NCBI RefSeq assembly: GCF_018122655.1
Contig: NZ_JAGRQC010000001.1
Location: forward strand, 248,001 to 312,000
Source of the DNA: Stakelama marina
GTDB lineage: Bacteria; Pseudomonadota; Alphaproteobacteria; Sphingomonadales; Sphingomonadaceae
DNA: 64,000 bases
Reading direction: 5' to 3'
The notes under the pieces were generated by a model that saw only the letters and a list, made by a program, of their open reading frames with translations, was not told the origin of the DNA and ran no database searches. Both the position numbers and the translations under genes were made by a program. This document shows positions 8,436 through 16,771 of the stretch, piece by piece. Position 1 is the stretch's first letter. Each line of letters begins with the position of its first letter.

Positions 8436-8966
8436 ATGTCCCGAACCCGCAGAAAACCGCCGCCGCTGACCGCGCAAACGCTCGAAAAACTCGCGCTGCG
8501 CTATGTCGAGCGCTATGCGACGACGCGCGCGAAGCTGGCCGGGTACCTGTCGCGAAAGCTTACCGAGCGCGGTTTCGAGGATGGCACGCCCGACATCGAC
8601 GGCATCGTCGCGCGCTTTGCGGAATTCGGCTATGTCGACGACCGCGCCTTCGGCGAAGCGCGGGCGCGGTCGATGGCGCGGCGCGGGCTGGGCGCGCGCC
8701 GGGTGACGATGGCGTTGCGCCAGGCGGGCATCGAGGGCGAGGATGCAGACGCGCTGACGCCCGAAATCGAAGAGCGTGCGGCGGAAACTGCGATCGCGTT
8801 CGCGAGGCGGCGGCGGATCGGTCCGTTCGGCGCGGAAGAAGCCGACCGGGCGACGCAGGAAAAGCAGATTGCCGCCATGGTGCGTGCAGGGCACGGCTTC
8901 GAAATTGCCCGGACGCTGGTTCGGCTCGCGCCGGGCGAGGATTGCTCTTTTCTGCTCGATCCTTGA
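8436..8966 (+). CDS. recX: recombination regulatory protein RecX
   Basis: A 176-aa helical repeat protein. It contains the typical YVERYATTRAKLAGYLSRKL segment, FGYVDDRAFGEARARSMARRGLGARRV and the later GHGFEIARTLV. RecX binds RecA and limits filament growth. The ATG at 8436 is chosen, although a GTG at 8418 in frame is possible and neither has a clear RBS. recA itself is not in the window. The following cold-shock-domain gene begins 66 nt downstream. Confidence 0.85.
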   Translation: MSRTRRKPPPLTAQTLEKLALRYVERYATTRAKLAGYLSRKLTERGFEDGTPDIDGIVARFAEFGYVDDRAFGEARARSMARRGLGARRVTMALRQAGIEGEDADALTPEIEERAAETAIAFARRRRIGPFGAEEADRATQEKQIAAMVRAGHGFEIARTLVRLAPGEDCSFLLDP

Positions 8967-9007
8967 AATTGAAGGCGGATTTGCCCGTGCGCGCAATCCT
9001 GTGTTAA

Positions 9008-9026
9008 AACTCCTGCGGGGGGAGTT
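9008..9026 (+). promoter_or_regulatory. hairpin sequestering the RBS of the cold-shock-domain gene
   Basis: AACTCC (9008-9013) is complementary to GGAGTT (9021-9026), with a 7-nt loop. The second arm contains the Shine-Dalgarno GGAG, 8 nt before the ATG at 9033. A 6-bp helix over the RBS could control translation by temperature or by a binding protein. Confidence 0.4.
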
Positions 9027-9032
9027 AGAAGC

Positions 9033-9614
9033 ATGCGTGTGGATTCGCAGGTTGCGGCCAATTGCTATGATGATGGCGCGTCGTCGGACAAGGGCGATGC
9101 GGCTGATGATGGCGTGCTGGTGGCAGGTCGCGTCAAATGGTTCGATATCACCAGGGGCTTCGGATTCGTCGTCGCGGAGGATGACGATATCGGCGACGTT
9201 CTGGTGCATTTCTCGATATTGCAGGAACATGGCTGCCGGTCGTTGCCCGAAGGCGCGCATGTCGAATGCAAGGCGGTATCGCGTCAGCGCGGCTATCAGG
9301 CGCGGCAGATCCTGTCGATCGATCTGAGCGACGCCGTCGAGCAGCCGCGTTCTCGCGCCGGCGGGCACCGGTCCGAACGGCACGAACTCGCCGACAGCGC
9401 GGGGCCATTCCAGGATGTCCGGGTGAAGTGGTTCAACCGGCTGAAGGGCTATGGCTTCCTGGTCGGCGATGAAGTGCCGGGCGACATCTTCGTGCATATG
9501 GAGACGCTGCGCGGCGCCGATATCGAGGAGGTCGAACCCGATCAGCCCTTGCGCGCCCGCATCGCCGAAGGCGACAAGGGGCCGCTCGCAGTGGCGATTG
9601 AAAGGATCGACTGA
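9033..9614 (+). CDS. tandem cold-shock-domain protein
   Basis: A 193-aa protein with two cold-shock domains. The first (about residues 30-95) has [17 protein letters not shown] and DVLVHFSIL. The second (about 126-190) has [17 protein letters not shown] and DIFVHMETL. Each carries the RNP1-like KGYGF and RNP2-like DIFVH motifs that bind single-stranded RNA or DNA. Family members act as RNA chaperones; the double-domain form is common in alphaproteobacteria. GGGGAG precedes the start. The DUF192 gene follows after 5 nt, so the two are probably co-transcribed. Confidence 0.9.
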   Translation: MRVDSQVAANCYDDGASSDKGDAADDGVLVAGRVKWFDITRGFGFVVAEDDDIGDVLVHFSILQEHGCRSLPEGAHVECKAVSRQRGYQARQILSIDLSDAVEQPRSRAGGHRSERHELADSAGPFQDVRVKWFNRLKGYGFLVGDEVPGDIFVHMETLRGADIEEVEPDQPLRARIAEGDKGPLAVAIERID

Positions 9615-9619
9615 ACATC

Positions 9620-10126
9620 ATGACCATGCCCCGGACATTCGTCGTGGCTGTTTCGGCCGCGCTCCTCGGCCTGTGCGCAGGATGCACCAATGACGGCACG
9701 ACCGCCGCCGCGAACGACGCCACCGCGACGGCGAAGGCGATACCGCTGACGATCAAGAGCGCGAACGGCGCGCATGTCTTTCAGGTCGAACTGGCGCAAA
9801 GCGCCGCGGAGCAGGAGCGCGGTCTGATGTACCGCCGCAACCTGGCCGACGATTTCGGGATGTTGTTCTGGCCCTATCCGGCCGGCGGCGGCGCCCCGCG
9901 CGAAGCAAGTTTCTGGATGAAGAATACGCCGAGCCCGCTCGATATCATCTTCATTCGCGCCGACGGCACGATCGCGCGAATTGCCGAGAATGCGGTTCCG
10001 TTCGACACGACGCCGATCAGTTCGGGCGAGCCGGTGGGCGCGGTGCTGGAGATTCGCGGTGGCCGCAGTTCCGAGCTTGGTATCGCCGAGGGCGACAAGG
10101 TCAGTTGGGACCATTCCGCCGGCTGA
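9620..10126 (+). CDS. DUF192-domain lipoprotein
   Basis: A 168-aa protein with a lipoprotein signal peptide (lipobox LCAGC, Cys22) followed by a linker rich in Ala and Thr. A DUF192 domain runs from about residue 45, with EQERGLMYRRNLADDFGMLF and FWMKNTPSPLDIIFI. DUF192 proteins are small periplasmic or secreted beta proteins without an established function. It follows the cold-shock-domain gene, a frequent pairing in alphaproteobacteria. Confidence 0.85.
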   Translation: MTMPRTFVVAVSAALLGLCAGCTNDGTTAAANDATATAKAIPLTIKSANGAHVFQVELAQSAAEQERGLMYRRNLADDFGMLFWPYPAGGGAPREASFWMKNTPSPLDIIFIRADGTIARIAENAVPFDTTPISSGEPVGAVLEIRGGRSSELGIAEGDKVSWDHSAG

Positions 10127-10148
10127 CCTCAACATTTCCCGTCGCCGA

Positions 10149-10175
10149 TTGCCTGCATCGGTCGTTTGATATAAT
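10149..10175 (+). promoter_or_regulatory. candidate promoter of the alpha/beta hydrolase gene
   Basis: A perfect -10 hexamer TATAAT (10170-10175) stands in a short AT-rich patch that is unusual for this genome. The best -35 is TTGCCT (10149-10154), only 15 bp upstream, which is shorter than ideal. Confidence 0.35.
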
Positions 10176-10212
10176 TATGATATCACAATTCGAGCGACTC
10201 GGGAGATCGGTG

Positions 10213-11211
10213 ATGGTGTTCGACGGACGTGGAGCAGGCGGCGCCATGCTGCTTGCGATGGCGATGTTTGCGGTGCCATGCGCTGCGCAGGCTGGGCAGC
10301 AAGCGCCCGCCGAAAGCACGATCGAGGCGCCCGGTCCCGATGGCGCGTTGCAGGGAAGCGAGATCGATGCGGGCAAGGGCGCGCCGGTCGCGCTCATCAT
10401 CCCCGGGTCGGGGCCGACCGATCGCGACGGTAACAGTCCGATGGGCGTCAGGGCCGGTTCGCTGAAGCTGCTGGCGCAAGGGCTGGCGGCGCGGGGCATA
10501 TCGAGCGTTCGTATCGACAAGCGCGGAATGTTCGGCAGCAAGGCAGCGATCGCCGATGCCAACAAGGTGACGATCGGGGCCTATGTCGATGATGTCGCTT
10601 CATGGGTGTCGCGCATCCGCGACCGCACCGGCGCGCCGTGCGTCTGGGTGATCGGGCATAGCGAGGGCGCGCTCGTCGCGCTGGCCGCGGGGCAGAAGCT
10701 GGATCATCTGTGCGGTCTCGTGTCGCTGGAGGGTGCCGGTCGACCGATCGGCGAGGTGATGCGCGAGCAGCTTCGTTCGAATCCCGCAGCCGCCGCCATC
10801 GTACCCGACGCGATGAAGGCGATCGATTCGCTCGAAGCGGGCAGGACGGTCGACGTGTCGGGCATGAGCCCAGTCGTGGCGCGCATGTTCAATCCGGCGG
10901 TGCAAGACTATGAGATCGACCTGTTCCACTACGATCCGGCAAGGCTGGCGGCGAAATATGACGGGCCGCTGCTGATCGTGTGGGGCACGCGCGACATACA
11001 GGTCACGAAACCCGATTTCGACGCGCTGACCGCGGCGCAGCCCGGGGCGGGTACGCTTGTCATTCCCGACATGAACCATGTCCTGAAATCGGTCGCGTCG
11101 GACGCGCGCGCCGCCAATCTGGCGACATATGCCAATTCCGATCTGCCGCTCGCGGACGGGCTGGTCGATGGGGTCGCCGCCTATATCAAGGCACATCCCG
11201 GCGAAGATTGA
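10213..11211 (+). CDS. secreted alpha/beta hydrolase
   Basis: A 332-aa protein with an N-terminal signal sequence (MLLAMAMFAVPCAAQA). The hydrolase fold shows the strand-loop VALIIPGSGPTDRDGN, the nucleophile elbow GHSEG, the acid region IVWGTRDIQV and the catalytic His in MNHVLK. The ATG at 10213 is preceded by GGGAG (10201-10205). The protein is probably a periplasmic esterase or acyl hydrolase, but no substrate can be read from the sequence. Confidence 0.82.
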   Translation: MVFDGRGAGGAMLLAMAMFAVPCAAQAGQQAPAESTIEAPGPDGALQGSEIDAGKGAPVALIIPGSGPTDRDGNSPMGVRAGSLKLLAQGLAARGISSVRIDKRGMFGSKAAIADANKVTIGAYVDDVASWVSRIRDRTGAPCVWVIGHSEGALVALAAGQKLDHLCGLVSLEGAGRPIGEVMREQLRSNPAAAAIVPDAMKAIDSLEAGRTVDVSGMSPVVARMFNPAVQDYEIDLFHYDPARLAAKYDGPLLIVWGTRDIQVTKPDFDALTAAQPGAGTLVIPDMNHVLKSVASDARAANLATYANSDLPLADGLVDGVAAYIKAHPGED

Positions 11212-11260
11212 CGCGAAGGACAGTTGCCCGCGCGGCGGACACGCGGTAATCGGCGCGGCC

Positions 11261-11653
11261 ATGGGCATGAATCTGAATCCATTCACCTGGTGGACCGGCG
11301 CAAGCTGGGGCACGATGTTCGGACTGCGCGGCAAGAAGCGGGTCGGTGAAGACTCGCTCGGCAACGTCTATTACGAAGGCGGCAAGGACACCGCCGGCAA
11401 TCCGCGCCGCTGGGTAATCTACAGCGGCTCCAACGACGCCAGCCGCGTGCCGCCCGAATGGTTCAGCTGGCTGCACCACCATATCGAAGAAACGCCCGAC
11501 GAGGCCCCCGTGCCGGTGCGCAAATGGCAGAAGCCGGCAGTGCCCAACCTGACCGGAACCGCGCTTGCCTATCGCCCGCCCGGCGCGCTTGAGGCGGGCG
11601 GCCACCGTGCGCGCGCCACCGGCGACTATGAGGCGTGGAGCCCCGACGCGTGA
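11261..11653 (+). CDS. NADH:ubiquinone oxidoreductase NDUFA12-family subunit
   Basis: A 130-aa protein with the NDUFA12 signature: the FTWWTGASWGTMFGLRGKKRVGEDSLGNVYYE N-terminus, RRWVIYSGSNDASRVPPEWFSWLHH in the middle and WQKPAVPNLTGTALAYRPPG at the end. In alphaproteobacteria and mitochondria this accessory subunit sits on the peripheral arm of respiratory complex I. The nuo operon is not in the window. The next gene overlaps it by 4 nt (GTGA), suggesting translational coupling. Confidence 0.92.
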   Translation: MGMNLNPFTWWTGASWGTMFGLRGKKRVGEDSLGNVYYEGGKDTAGNPRRWVIYSGSNDASRVPPEWFSWLHHHIEETPDEAPVPVRKWQKPAVPNLTGTALAYRPPGALEAGGHRARATGDYEAWSPDA

Positions 11654-12339
11654 ACCGCAAATGGATGCTGGCCGGGGGCGGTGCGATTGCGGCCGCGCTG
11701 GTCGGCGTCGGTATCTGGCAGGGCGTCGAGCATTGGGGCGGCAGCGACCGCACGACGATCACGTCCGACGCGCCCGCCGATGATAGCGGCGGCGTCCTCG
11801 ACCGCGGCAGCACCTCCGAAGATGTCGCCACGATTGCCGTCGATACGCAGAACGATCCCAATCGCGGCGCGACGCCGATGAAGGACCGCGTGGCGGTGCT
11901 GGGCGTCCTCAACAAGCGCAATGGCGAGAGCCGGGACATCAAGCTGAAGCCGGGTCAGGCGGCGCGGCTGGGCGATGTCGTCGTCCGGCTGCGCGCATGC
12001 GAGCGCACCGCGCCGTGGGAGCCGCAGACCTATACCGGCGCGTTCGTCCAGGTCGATGTCCATCAGACCGACGATAGCTGGAAACGGATATTTTCGGGCT
12101 GGCTCTACAAGGAGCGGCCGTCGCTCAACGTCGTCATCGATCCGATCTATGACGTGTGGCCCAAAAGCTGTGCGATGACCTTCCCCGAAACCGGTCCCGC
12201 TACCGAATCGCCTTCGGCAGGGCGCGTCGCATCCTCGCCCAGTGCATCGAGCGCGAAGAAATCGGCATCGACCGATGCGGCCCCGGCGGAGCCTTCGCCC
12301 GACGCATCGCCCAGCGCAGAGGCCAGCAACGCGACATAA
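11650..12339 (+). CDS. DUF2155-domain protein
   Basis: A 229-aa protein with one N-terminal transmembrane span (WMLAGGGAIAAALVGVGIW), a variable linker and a DUF2155 domain (about residues 80-165) containing AVLGVLNKRNGESRDIKLKPGQ, LRACERTAPWE and FSGWLYKERPSLNVVIDPIYDVWPKSC. DUF2155 is common in alphaproteobacteria beside NDUFA12 genes; its function is unknown. The GTG start overlaps the NDUFA12 stop. The last ~64 codons, low in complexity and rich in Ser, Ala and Pro, lie on the strand opposite to the end of aat. Confidence 0.85.
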   Translation: MNRKWMLAGGGAIAAALVGVGIWQGVEHWGGSDRTTITSDAPADDSGGVLDRGSTSEDVATIAVDTQNDPNRGATPMKDRVAVLGVLNKRNGESRDIKLKPGQAARLGDVVVRLRACERTAPWEPQTYTGAFVQVDVHQTDDSWKRIFSGWLYKERPSLNVVIDPIYDVWPKSCAMTFPETGPATESPSAGRVASSPSASSAKKSASTDAAPAEPSPDASPSAEASNAT

Positions 12340-12893
12340 TCGTCGCGCGGAATTTCCACCGCGCCAAGCGACGCGAGATGATCGGTCTGGAACTGGCAGT
12401 CGAGCAGGGTGAAACCGCCGACCTTCAGCCGCGCGACGAGCCATGCGATGGCGACCTTGGACGCATCGCGCGCGCGGCTGACCATGCTTTCGCCGAAAAA
12501 GGCGCGGCCGAGCGCGAGGCCGTACAGCCCGCCGACGAGCCGATCGCCGTCCCAGCATTCGACCGAATGGGCGAAGCCTGCGTCGTGCAGTTGCAGGAAG
12601 ACGCGCTCGATCGAGCCGTTGATCCAGGTGTCGGGCCGGTCGCGGGCGCTTTCGGCGCATAGCGCGATGACATCGCCAAAGGCGCGGTCGGCGGTGACGT
12701 GGAAGTGCTCACCGACGATCGTCTTGCGCAGCGAGCGCGACAGGTGGAAGCGGTCGAGCGGCATGATCCCGCGATATTTGGGTTCGACCCAATAGACTCC
12801 GCTGGCCTCGCGGTGGTCGGCCATCGGAAACACGCCCATCGCATAGGCGCGTAACACCAGTTGGGGATCGAGTTCCTGCAAGGGCGTCGTCAT
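12147..12893 (-). CDS. aat: leucyl/phenylalanyl-tRNA--protein transferase
   Basis: A 248-aa Aat enzyme. Conserved segments are LRAYAMGVFPMAD, VYWVEPKYRGIMPLD, WINGSIERVFLQLHDAGFAHSVECW, LVGGLYGLALGRAFFGESM and LDCQFQTDHLASLGAVEIPR. It transfers Leu or Phe from tRNA to proteins with N-terminal Arg or Lys, feeding the ClpAPS N-degron pathway. The start ATG at 12893 matches the usual family start. The C-terminal extension ending SGKVIAQLLGHTS overlaps 193 bp of the convergent DUF2155 gene. Confidence 0.93.
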   Translation of the reverse strand: MTTPLQELDPQLVLRAYAMGVFPMADHREASGVYWVEPKYRGIMPLDRFHLSRSLRKTIVGEHFHVTADRAFGDVIALCAESARDRPDTWINGSIERVFLQLHDAGFAHSVECWDGDRLVGGLYGLALGRAFFGESMVSRARDASKVAIAWLVARLKVGGFTLLDCQFQTDHLASLGAVEIPRDDYVALLASALGDASGEGSAGAASVDADFFALDALGEDATRPAEGDSVAGPVSGKVIAQLLGHTS

Positions 12894-12978
12894 GCCGGCC
12901 GACCACGAAATTGCCGATATTCCATCACCGGCGAGAATGCCCCACGCAGACCGCGCCATGCAAGCATCCGCGCAACAG

Positions 12979-13008
12979 AAAAGGGCCGGCGCATCGCTGC
13001 ACCGGCCC
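12979..13008 (-). terminator. intrinsic terminator of the MliC-like lipoprotein gene
   Basis: On the minus strand a 7-bp stem, GGGCCGG/CCGGCCC (extendable to GGCGC pairs), is followed directly by TTTTC. It lies 26 nt beyond the stop codon at 13035 and separates this gene from aat. Confidence 0.8.
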
Positions 13009-13034
13009 ATTTTCAAACTGGCTTGGTATCGCGG

Positions 13035-13412
13035 TCAGGCCTTGCAGGTCAGCGACTTGCCGTCCTTGGTATAGGTGATCGAGTTCTGATCGCCCTTTAC
13101 GGTGACCGAACCGTCGGTCCACGGACCGCCTTCGTCGTTCGCCTTCAGGACCGCCGAATTGCCGTCCTTGGTTTCGCGGAAGTGCACTTCCTTGCCGCCC
13201 GAGAAGAAGTCGACATAGACGAGGCTGTTGTCCGAGCAACGGAAGCTCTTGCTCGCCGTCATCGACGGCGGGAGCTCGACTGGCGCGGCGTTCTGGAGCG
13301 CATCGTTCATCGGGTCCGGAGCCCGGGTATCGACGACTTCCGGCTTGTGGTTGCAGGCGGCGAGGGGGAGCGCCACCAGTGCGGTGCAAAGGGTAAAGAG
13401 GGTCTTTTTCAT
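13035..13412 (-). CDS. MliC-like lipoprotein (probable lysozyme-inhibitor fold)
   Basis: A 125-aa lipoprotein with lipobox LAAC (Cys20). The C-terminal ~75 residues (FRCSDNSLVYVDFFSGGKEVHFRET, then SVTVKGDQNSITYTKDGKSLTCKA) have two Cys in the positions and beta-strand rhythm typical of the MliC/PliC family, which inhibits C-type lysozymes at the outer membrane. The family call rests on this pattern alone, so it may only be a related beta-barrel lipoprotein. It has its own terminator. Confidence 0.6.
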   Translation of the reverse strand: MKKTLFTLCTALVALPLAACNHKPEVVDTRAPDPMNDALQNAAPVELPPSMTASKSFRCSDNSLVYVDFFSGGKEVHFRETKDGNSAVLKANDEGGPWTDGSVTVKGDQNSITYTKDGKSLTCKA

Positions 13413-13668
13413 GACGCGCGCTGCTTCGCTTATGCAGCACGAATCGTCAATACCCATTGTGCCTCGTAATAAAATGTCGTTGTGCGGCGCGGCAAGTTGC
13501 GCTCGACGCGAAGTAATTTCGGTGCAAATCCCTGAAATCGGTCCGAATCGGCGCGTTCGTGCGGCTATGGCTATCGGGTGCGACGGCGGTTGATCGCACG
13601 CTAGGGCACCGGCAAGGTTGTCCTGTGCGGCCGATTTTGTGTGACCGCTATCATGGAGGAAGGTGCGG

Positions 13669-15627
13669 ATGACGATTGCTCGGGTGGCTAGGCTGGGGTT
13701 GCTGGCGGCGGCGACCGTTCTGACGGCGGCCAGCGGGCCTGGATATAATCCGCGCGAGACCTTCGCGCCGCTCGATCTGGGGCAGGCGGTCAATGTCTAT
13801 CGCTCGGCCAATGGCATGCCGGGGCCGCAATATTGGCAGAACCGGGCCGATTACCGAATCCATGCGACGCTAGATCCGCAGGACAAGGTTCTGACCGGCA
13901 CGACCGAGATCAACTATACCAACAACAGCCCCGACACGCTGAAGGTGCTGTGGCTGCAGCTCGAACAGAATCTCTACAAGGCGAACTCGCGGGGGTATCT
14001 CGCCGCCGGCGGGCCGGTGCGCGGGACGACCGGCGGAATGACGCTGGAAAGCGCGCAGGTCGCGGTGGCGGGGGCGGATGCGGTCGACGTGAAGCCGCTG
14101 ATCAGCGACACGCGCGCACAGCTTCTACTGCCGACGCCGCTGAAACCGGGCGAGAAAGCGGTCGTCACGATCCGCTATCGCTTTACCATTCCCGGCAAGT
14201 TCGGCGGCCGCATGGCATGGGGCAGATCGCGCGACGGAGAGATTTACGACCTGGCGCAGTGGTATCCGCGCATGGCGGTCTATGACGACATCCGCGGCTG
14301 GGACACGCTTCCGTATCTGTCGCAGGAATTCTACCTTGAATATGGTGATTTCGATTACTGGATCACCGTGCCGTCGGACATGCTGGTCGCCGGGTCGGGC
14401 GAGCTGGTCAATCCGCAAGAGGTGCTGACGGCGGAACAGCGCAAACGCTTCGAACGCGCGAAGCACAGCGACACCACGGTGATGATCCGTTCGCCGCGGG
14501 AAATCGAGGACCCCGATACGCGGCCGAAACAGGGCGGCACGCTGACCTGGCATTACCGGATGAACGACACGCGCGACGTGGCGTTCAGCGCATCGAGCGC
14601 ATTCGCCTGGGATGCCGCGCGGATCAACCTGCCGGACGGCAAGACCTCGCTCGCCGAAAGCTTCTACCCGGCCGAGAGCGCAGGCGCGGATCGCTGGGGT
14701 CGTTCGACCGAATATATGAAGGACGCGGTCGAGAATTTCTCGCGCCGCTGGTTCGCCTATCCGTGGCCCGCCGCGATCAACATCGCCGGACCGGCGACGG
14801 GAATGGAATATCCGGGCATCGTGTTCGACGGAATCGACGACAAGGGAAAGCAGCTCTTCTGGATTTCGGCGCATGAGATCGGCCATGGCTGGTTCCCGAT
14901 GATCGTGGGATCGAACGAGCGTCGCGATGCGTGGATGGACGAAGGGTTCAACACCTTTATCGACACCTATGAATCGGACGATTTCAACGGCGGCGAATAC
15001 GGGCCGAAGCGCGACGGCGAATATGCGCCGGGCGGCGGCAATCCGGTCGACGAGATATTGCCGGTCCTGGCCGACAAGGACGCGCCGCCGATCATGAGCC
15101 GCGCCGATACGATCACCGAAAAATATCGCCACCCGGTCACCTATTTCAAAGCCGCGCTGGGGCTGAGGCTGCTGCGCGAGGAAATTCTGGGGCCGGAGCG
15201 GTTCGACCACGCATTCCGCCGCTACACCGCCGCCTGGGCGTTCAAGCACCCCAAGCCGGCCGATTTCTTCCGGGCGATGGAAAGCGATGCGGGCGAGGAT
15301 CTGAGCTGGTGGTGGCGCGGCTGGTATCTGAACAACTGGCAGATGGACCTCGCCGTGACGGGCGTTTCCTATGTCGACGACGATCCGGCCAAGGGCGCGC
15401 TGGTGTCGGTCGCGGCGAAGGACAAGCTGGTCATGCCGGTGACGCTGCGCGTGGCCTTTGCCGACGGATCGACCAAGGACGTGCGGCTGCCCGCCGAGAC
15501 GTGGATTCGCCAGGCAGAAACGGCGGTCCCGATCGGCGGTACGTCGAAGGTGGTGAGCGCGGTGCTCGACCCCGATCACCGCCTGCCCGACAAGGACCGC
15601 GCGAACAATCGCTGGACGGCCGGTTGA
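13669..15627 (+). CDS. M1-family metallopeptidase (secreted aminopeptidase N-like)
   Basis: A 652-aa protein with an N-terminal signal sequence (LGLLAAATVLTAASG). The zinc site is intact, with HEIGH followed 18 residues later by the Glu of MDEGFN. The substrate-binding GMEYPG motif lies upstream of it. The N-terminal beta domain carries DKVLTGTTEINYTNNSPDTL. GGAGG (13655-13659) favours the ATG at 13669 over a GTG at 13663. It ends 6 bp from the convergent aldo/keto reductase gene. Likely role is periplasmic peptide degradation. Confidence 0.9.
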   Translation: MTIARVARLGLLAAATVLTAASGPGYNPRETFAPLDLGQAVNVYRSANGMPGPQYWQNRADYRIHATLDPQDKVLTGTTEINYTNNSPDTLKVLWLQLEQNLYKANSRGYLAAGGPVRGTTGGMTLESAQVAVAGADAVDVKPLISDTRAQLLLPTPLKPGEKAVVTIRYRFTIPGKFGGRMAWGRSRDGEIYDLAQWYPRMAVYDDIRGWDTLPYLSQEFYLEYGDFDYWITVPSDMLVAGSGELVNPQEVLTAEQRKRFERAKHSDTTVMIRSPREIEDPDTRPKQGGTLTWHYRMNDTRDVAFSASSAFAWDAARINLPDGKTSLAESFYPAESAGADRWGRSTEYMKDAVENFSRRWFAYPWPAAINIAGPATGMEYPGIVFDGIDDKGKQLFWISAHEIGHGWFPMIVGSNERRDAWMDEGFNTFIDTYESDDFNGGEYGPKRDGEYAPGGGNPVDEILPVLADKDAPPIMSRADTITEKYRHPVTYFKAALGLRLLREEILGPERFDHAFRRYTAAWAFKHPKPADFFRAMESDAGEDLSWWWRGWYLNNWQMDLAVTGVSYVDDDPAKGALVSVAAKDKLVMPVTLRVAFADGSTKDVRLPAETWIRQAETAVPIGGTSKVVSAVLDPDHRLPDKDRANNRWTAG

Positions 15628-15633
15628 GCGCGA

Positions 15634-16614
15634 TCAGCGGAAGCCGACGATATCGTGCGGTATATAGGGTTCTTCGAGCCGTGCGATTTCGTCGTCGCTG
15701 AGCACGATGTCGAGCGCGGCGATCGCGTCGTCCAGATGTTCGGGCTTGGATGCACCGACGATGGGCGCGGTGACAACCGGTTTCGCCAGCACCCAGGCCA
15801 GCGCGATCTGCGCCATCGGGACGCCGCGCGCCTTTGCGATCTCGCCGACGCGTTCGACCACGGCGCGGTCGGCGGCCTGCGTCTTTTCGTAGAGCGTGCG
15901 GCCGAACTTGTCGGTTTCGGAGCGTTCGGTGCTGGTGTCCCAGGGCCGCGTCAGGCGACCGCGCGCCATCGGGCTCCACGGGATCACGGCGATCCCTTCG
16001 GCCTCGCATAGCGGCAGCATCTCGCGCTCTTCCTCGCGGTAGAGCAGGTTGACGTAATTCTGCATCGAGGAAAAGCGCGTCCAGCCGTTCGCTTCGGACA
16101 GATGCAGCATCGTCGCGAACTGCCACGCGTACATTGACGATGCGCCGATATAGCGCGCCTTGCCCGCCTTCACGACGTCGTGAAGCGCCTCCAGTGTTTC
16201 TTCCATCGGCGTGTCGTCGTCGAACCGGTGGATCTGGTAGAGATCGACATAATCGGTGCCGAGGCGTTTCAGGCTCGCGTCGATCTCGTGCATGATCGCC
16301 TTGCGCGACAGCCCCGCGCCGTTGGGGCCGGGGCGCATGCGGCCATGGACCTTGGTCGCGAGAACGACTTCTTCACGCCTGGCGAAATCCTTCAGCGCGC
16401 GGCCGACGATTTCTTCCGAGGTGCCGTCCGAATAGATATTGGCGGTGTCGAAGAAATTGATGCCCGCCTCCAGCGCCTGACGGATGCGCGGACGGCTGGT
16501 CTCCTCATCGAGCGACCAGGGATGCCCGCCGCGATCGGGCACGCCATAGGTCATGCAGCCAAGGCACAGCCGCGACACATCCATGCCGGTATTTCCGAAT
16601 TTAACATAGTCCAT
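15634..16614 (-). CDS. aldo/keto reductase
   Basis: A 326-aa (alpha/beta)8-barrel oxidoreductase. It starts MDYVKFGNTGMDVSRLCLGCMTYG and holds the catalytic Asp/Tyr region FFDTANIYSDGTSEEIVGRAL, the Lys in VVLATKVHG and the His in YQIHRFD. The C-terminal PIVGASKPEHLDDAIAALD is the cofactor-binding part and indicates NADPH use by family precedent. It resembles the YajO/Tas group. AGGAGAG precedes the ATG. The physiological substrate is unknown. Confidence 0.9.
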   Translation of the reverse strand: MDYVKFGNTGMDVSRLCLGCMTYGVPDRGGHPWSLDEETSRPRIRQALEAGINFFDTANIYSDGTSEEIVGRALKDFARREEVVLATKVHGRMRPGPNGAGLSRKAIMHEIDASLKRLGTDYVDLYQIHRFDDDTPMEETLEALHDVVKAGKARYIGASSMYAWQFATMLHLSEANGWTRFSSMQNYVNLLYREEEREMLPLCEAEGIAVIPWSPMARGRLTRPWDTSTERSETDKFGRTLYEKTQAADRAVVERVGEIAKARGVPMAQIALAWVLAKPVVTAPIVGASKPEHLDDAIAALDIVLSDDEIARLEEPYIPHDIVGFR

Positions 16615-16771
16615 GGATGCTCTCCTTTTCGTTCGGGCGGGGTCCGCATGTCGGGACGGCGAAGGCGTTTCGCAACGAGTGCGATCGCGGCGGAGCTTTC
16701 CATGGCCGCGTGACATGACGGACTAAAGGGGATGCGCTTCGCCGCGTGTCCTGCTACCGGCGCGGGCGACC

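Noticed and set aside
14125..15579. Long open frame (484 codons) on the minus strand opposite the M1 peptidase gene
   Set aside because: It has no RBS, is rich in Arg and His as expected for a shadow of GC-rich codons, and matches no family. The same holds for long antisense frames opposite argS, murE, ftsZ and glnE.
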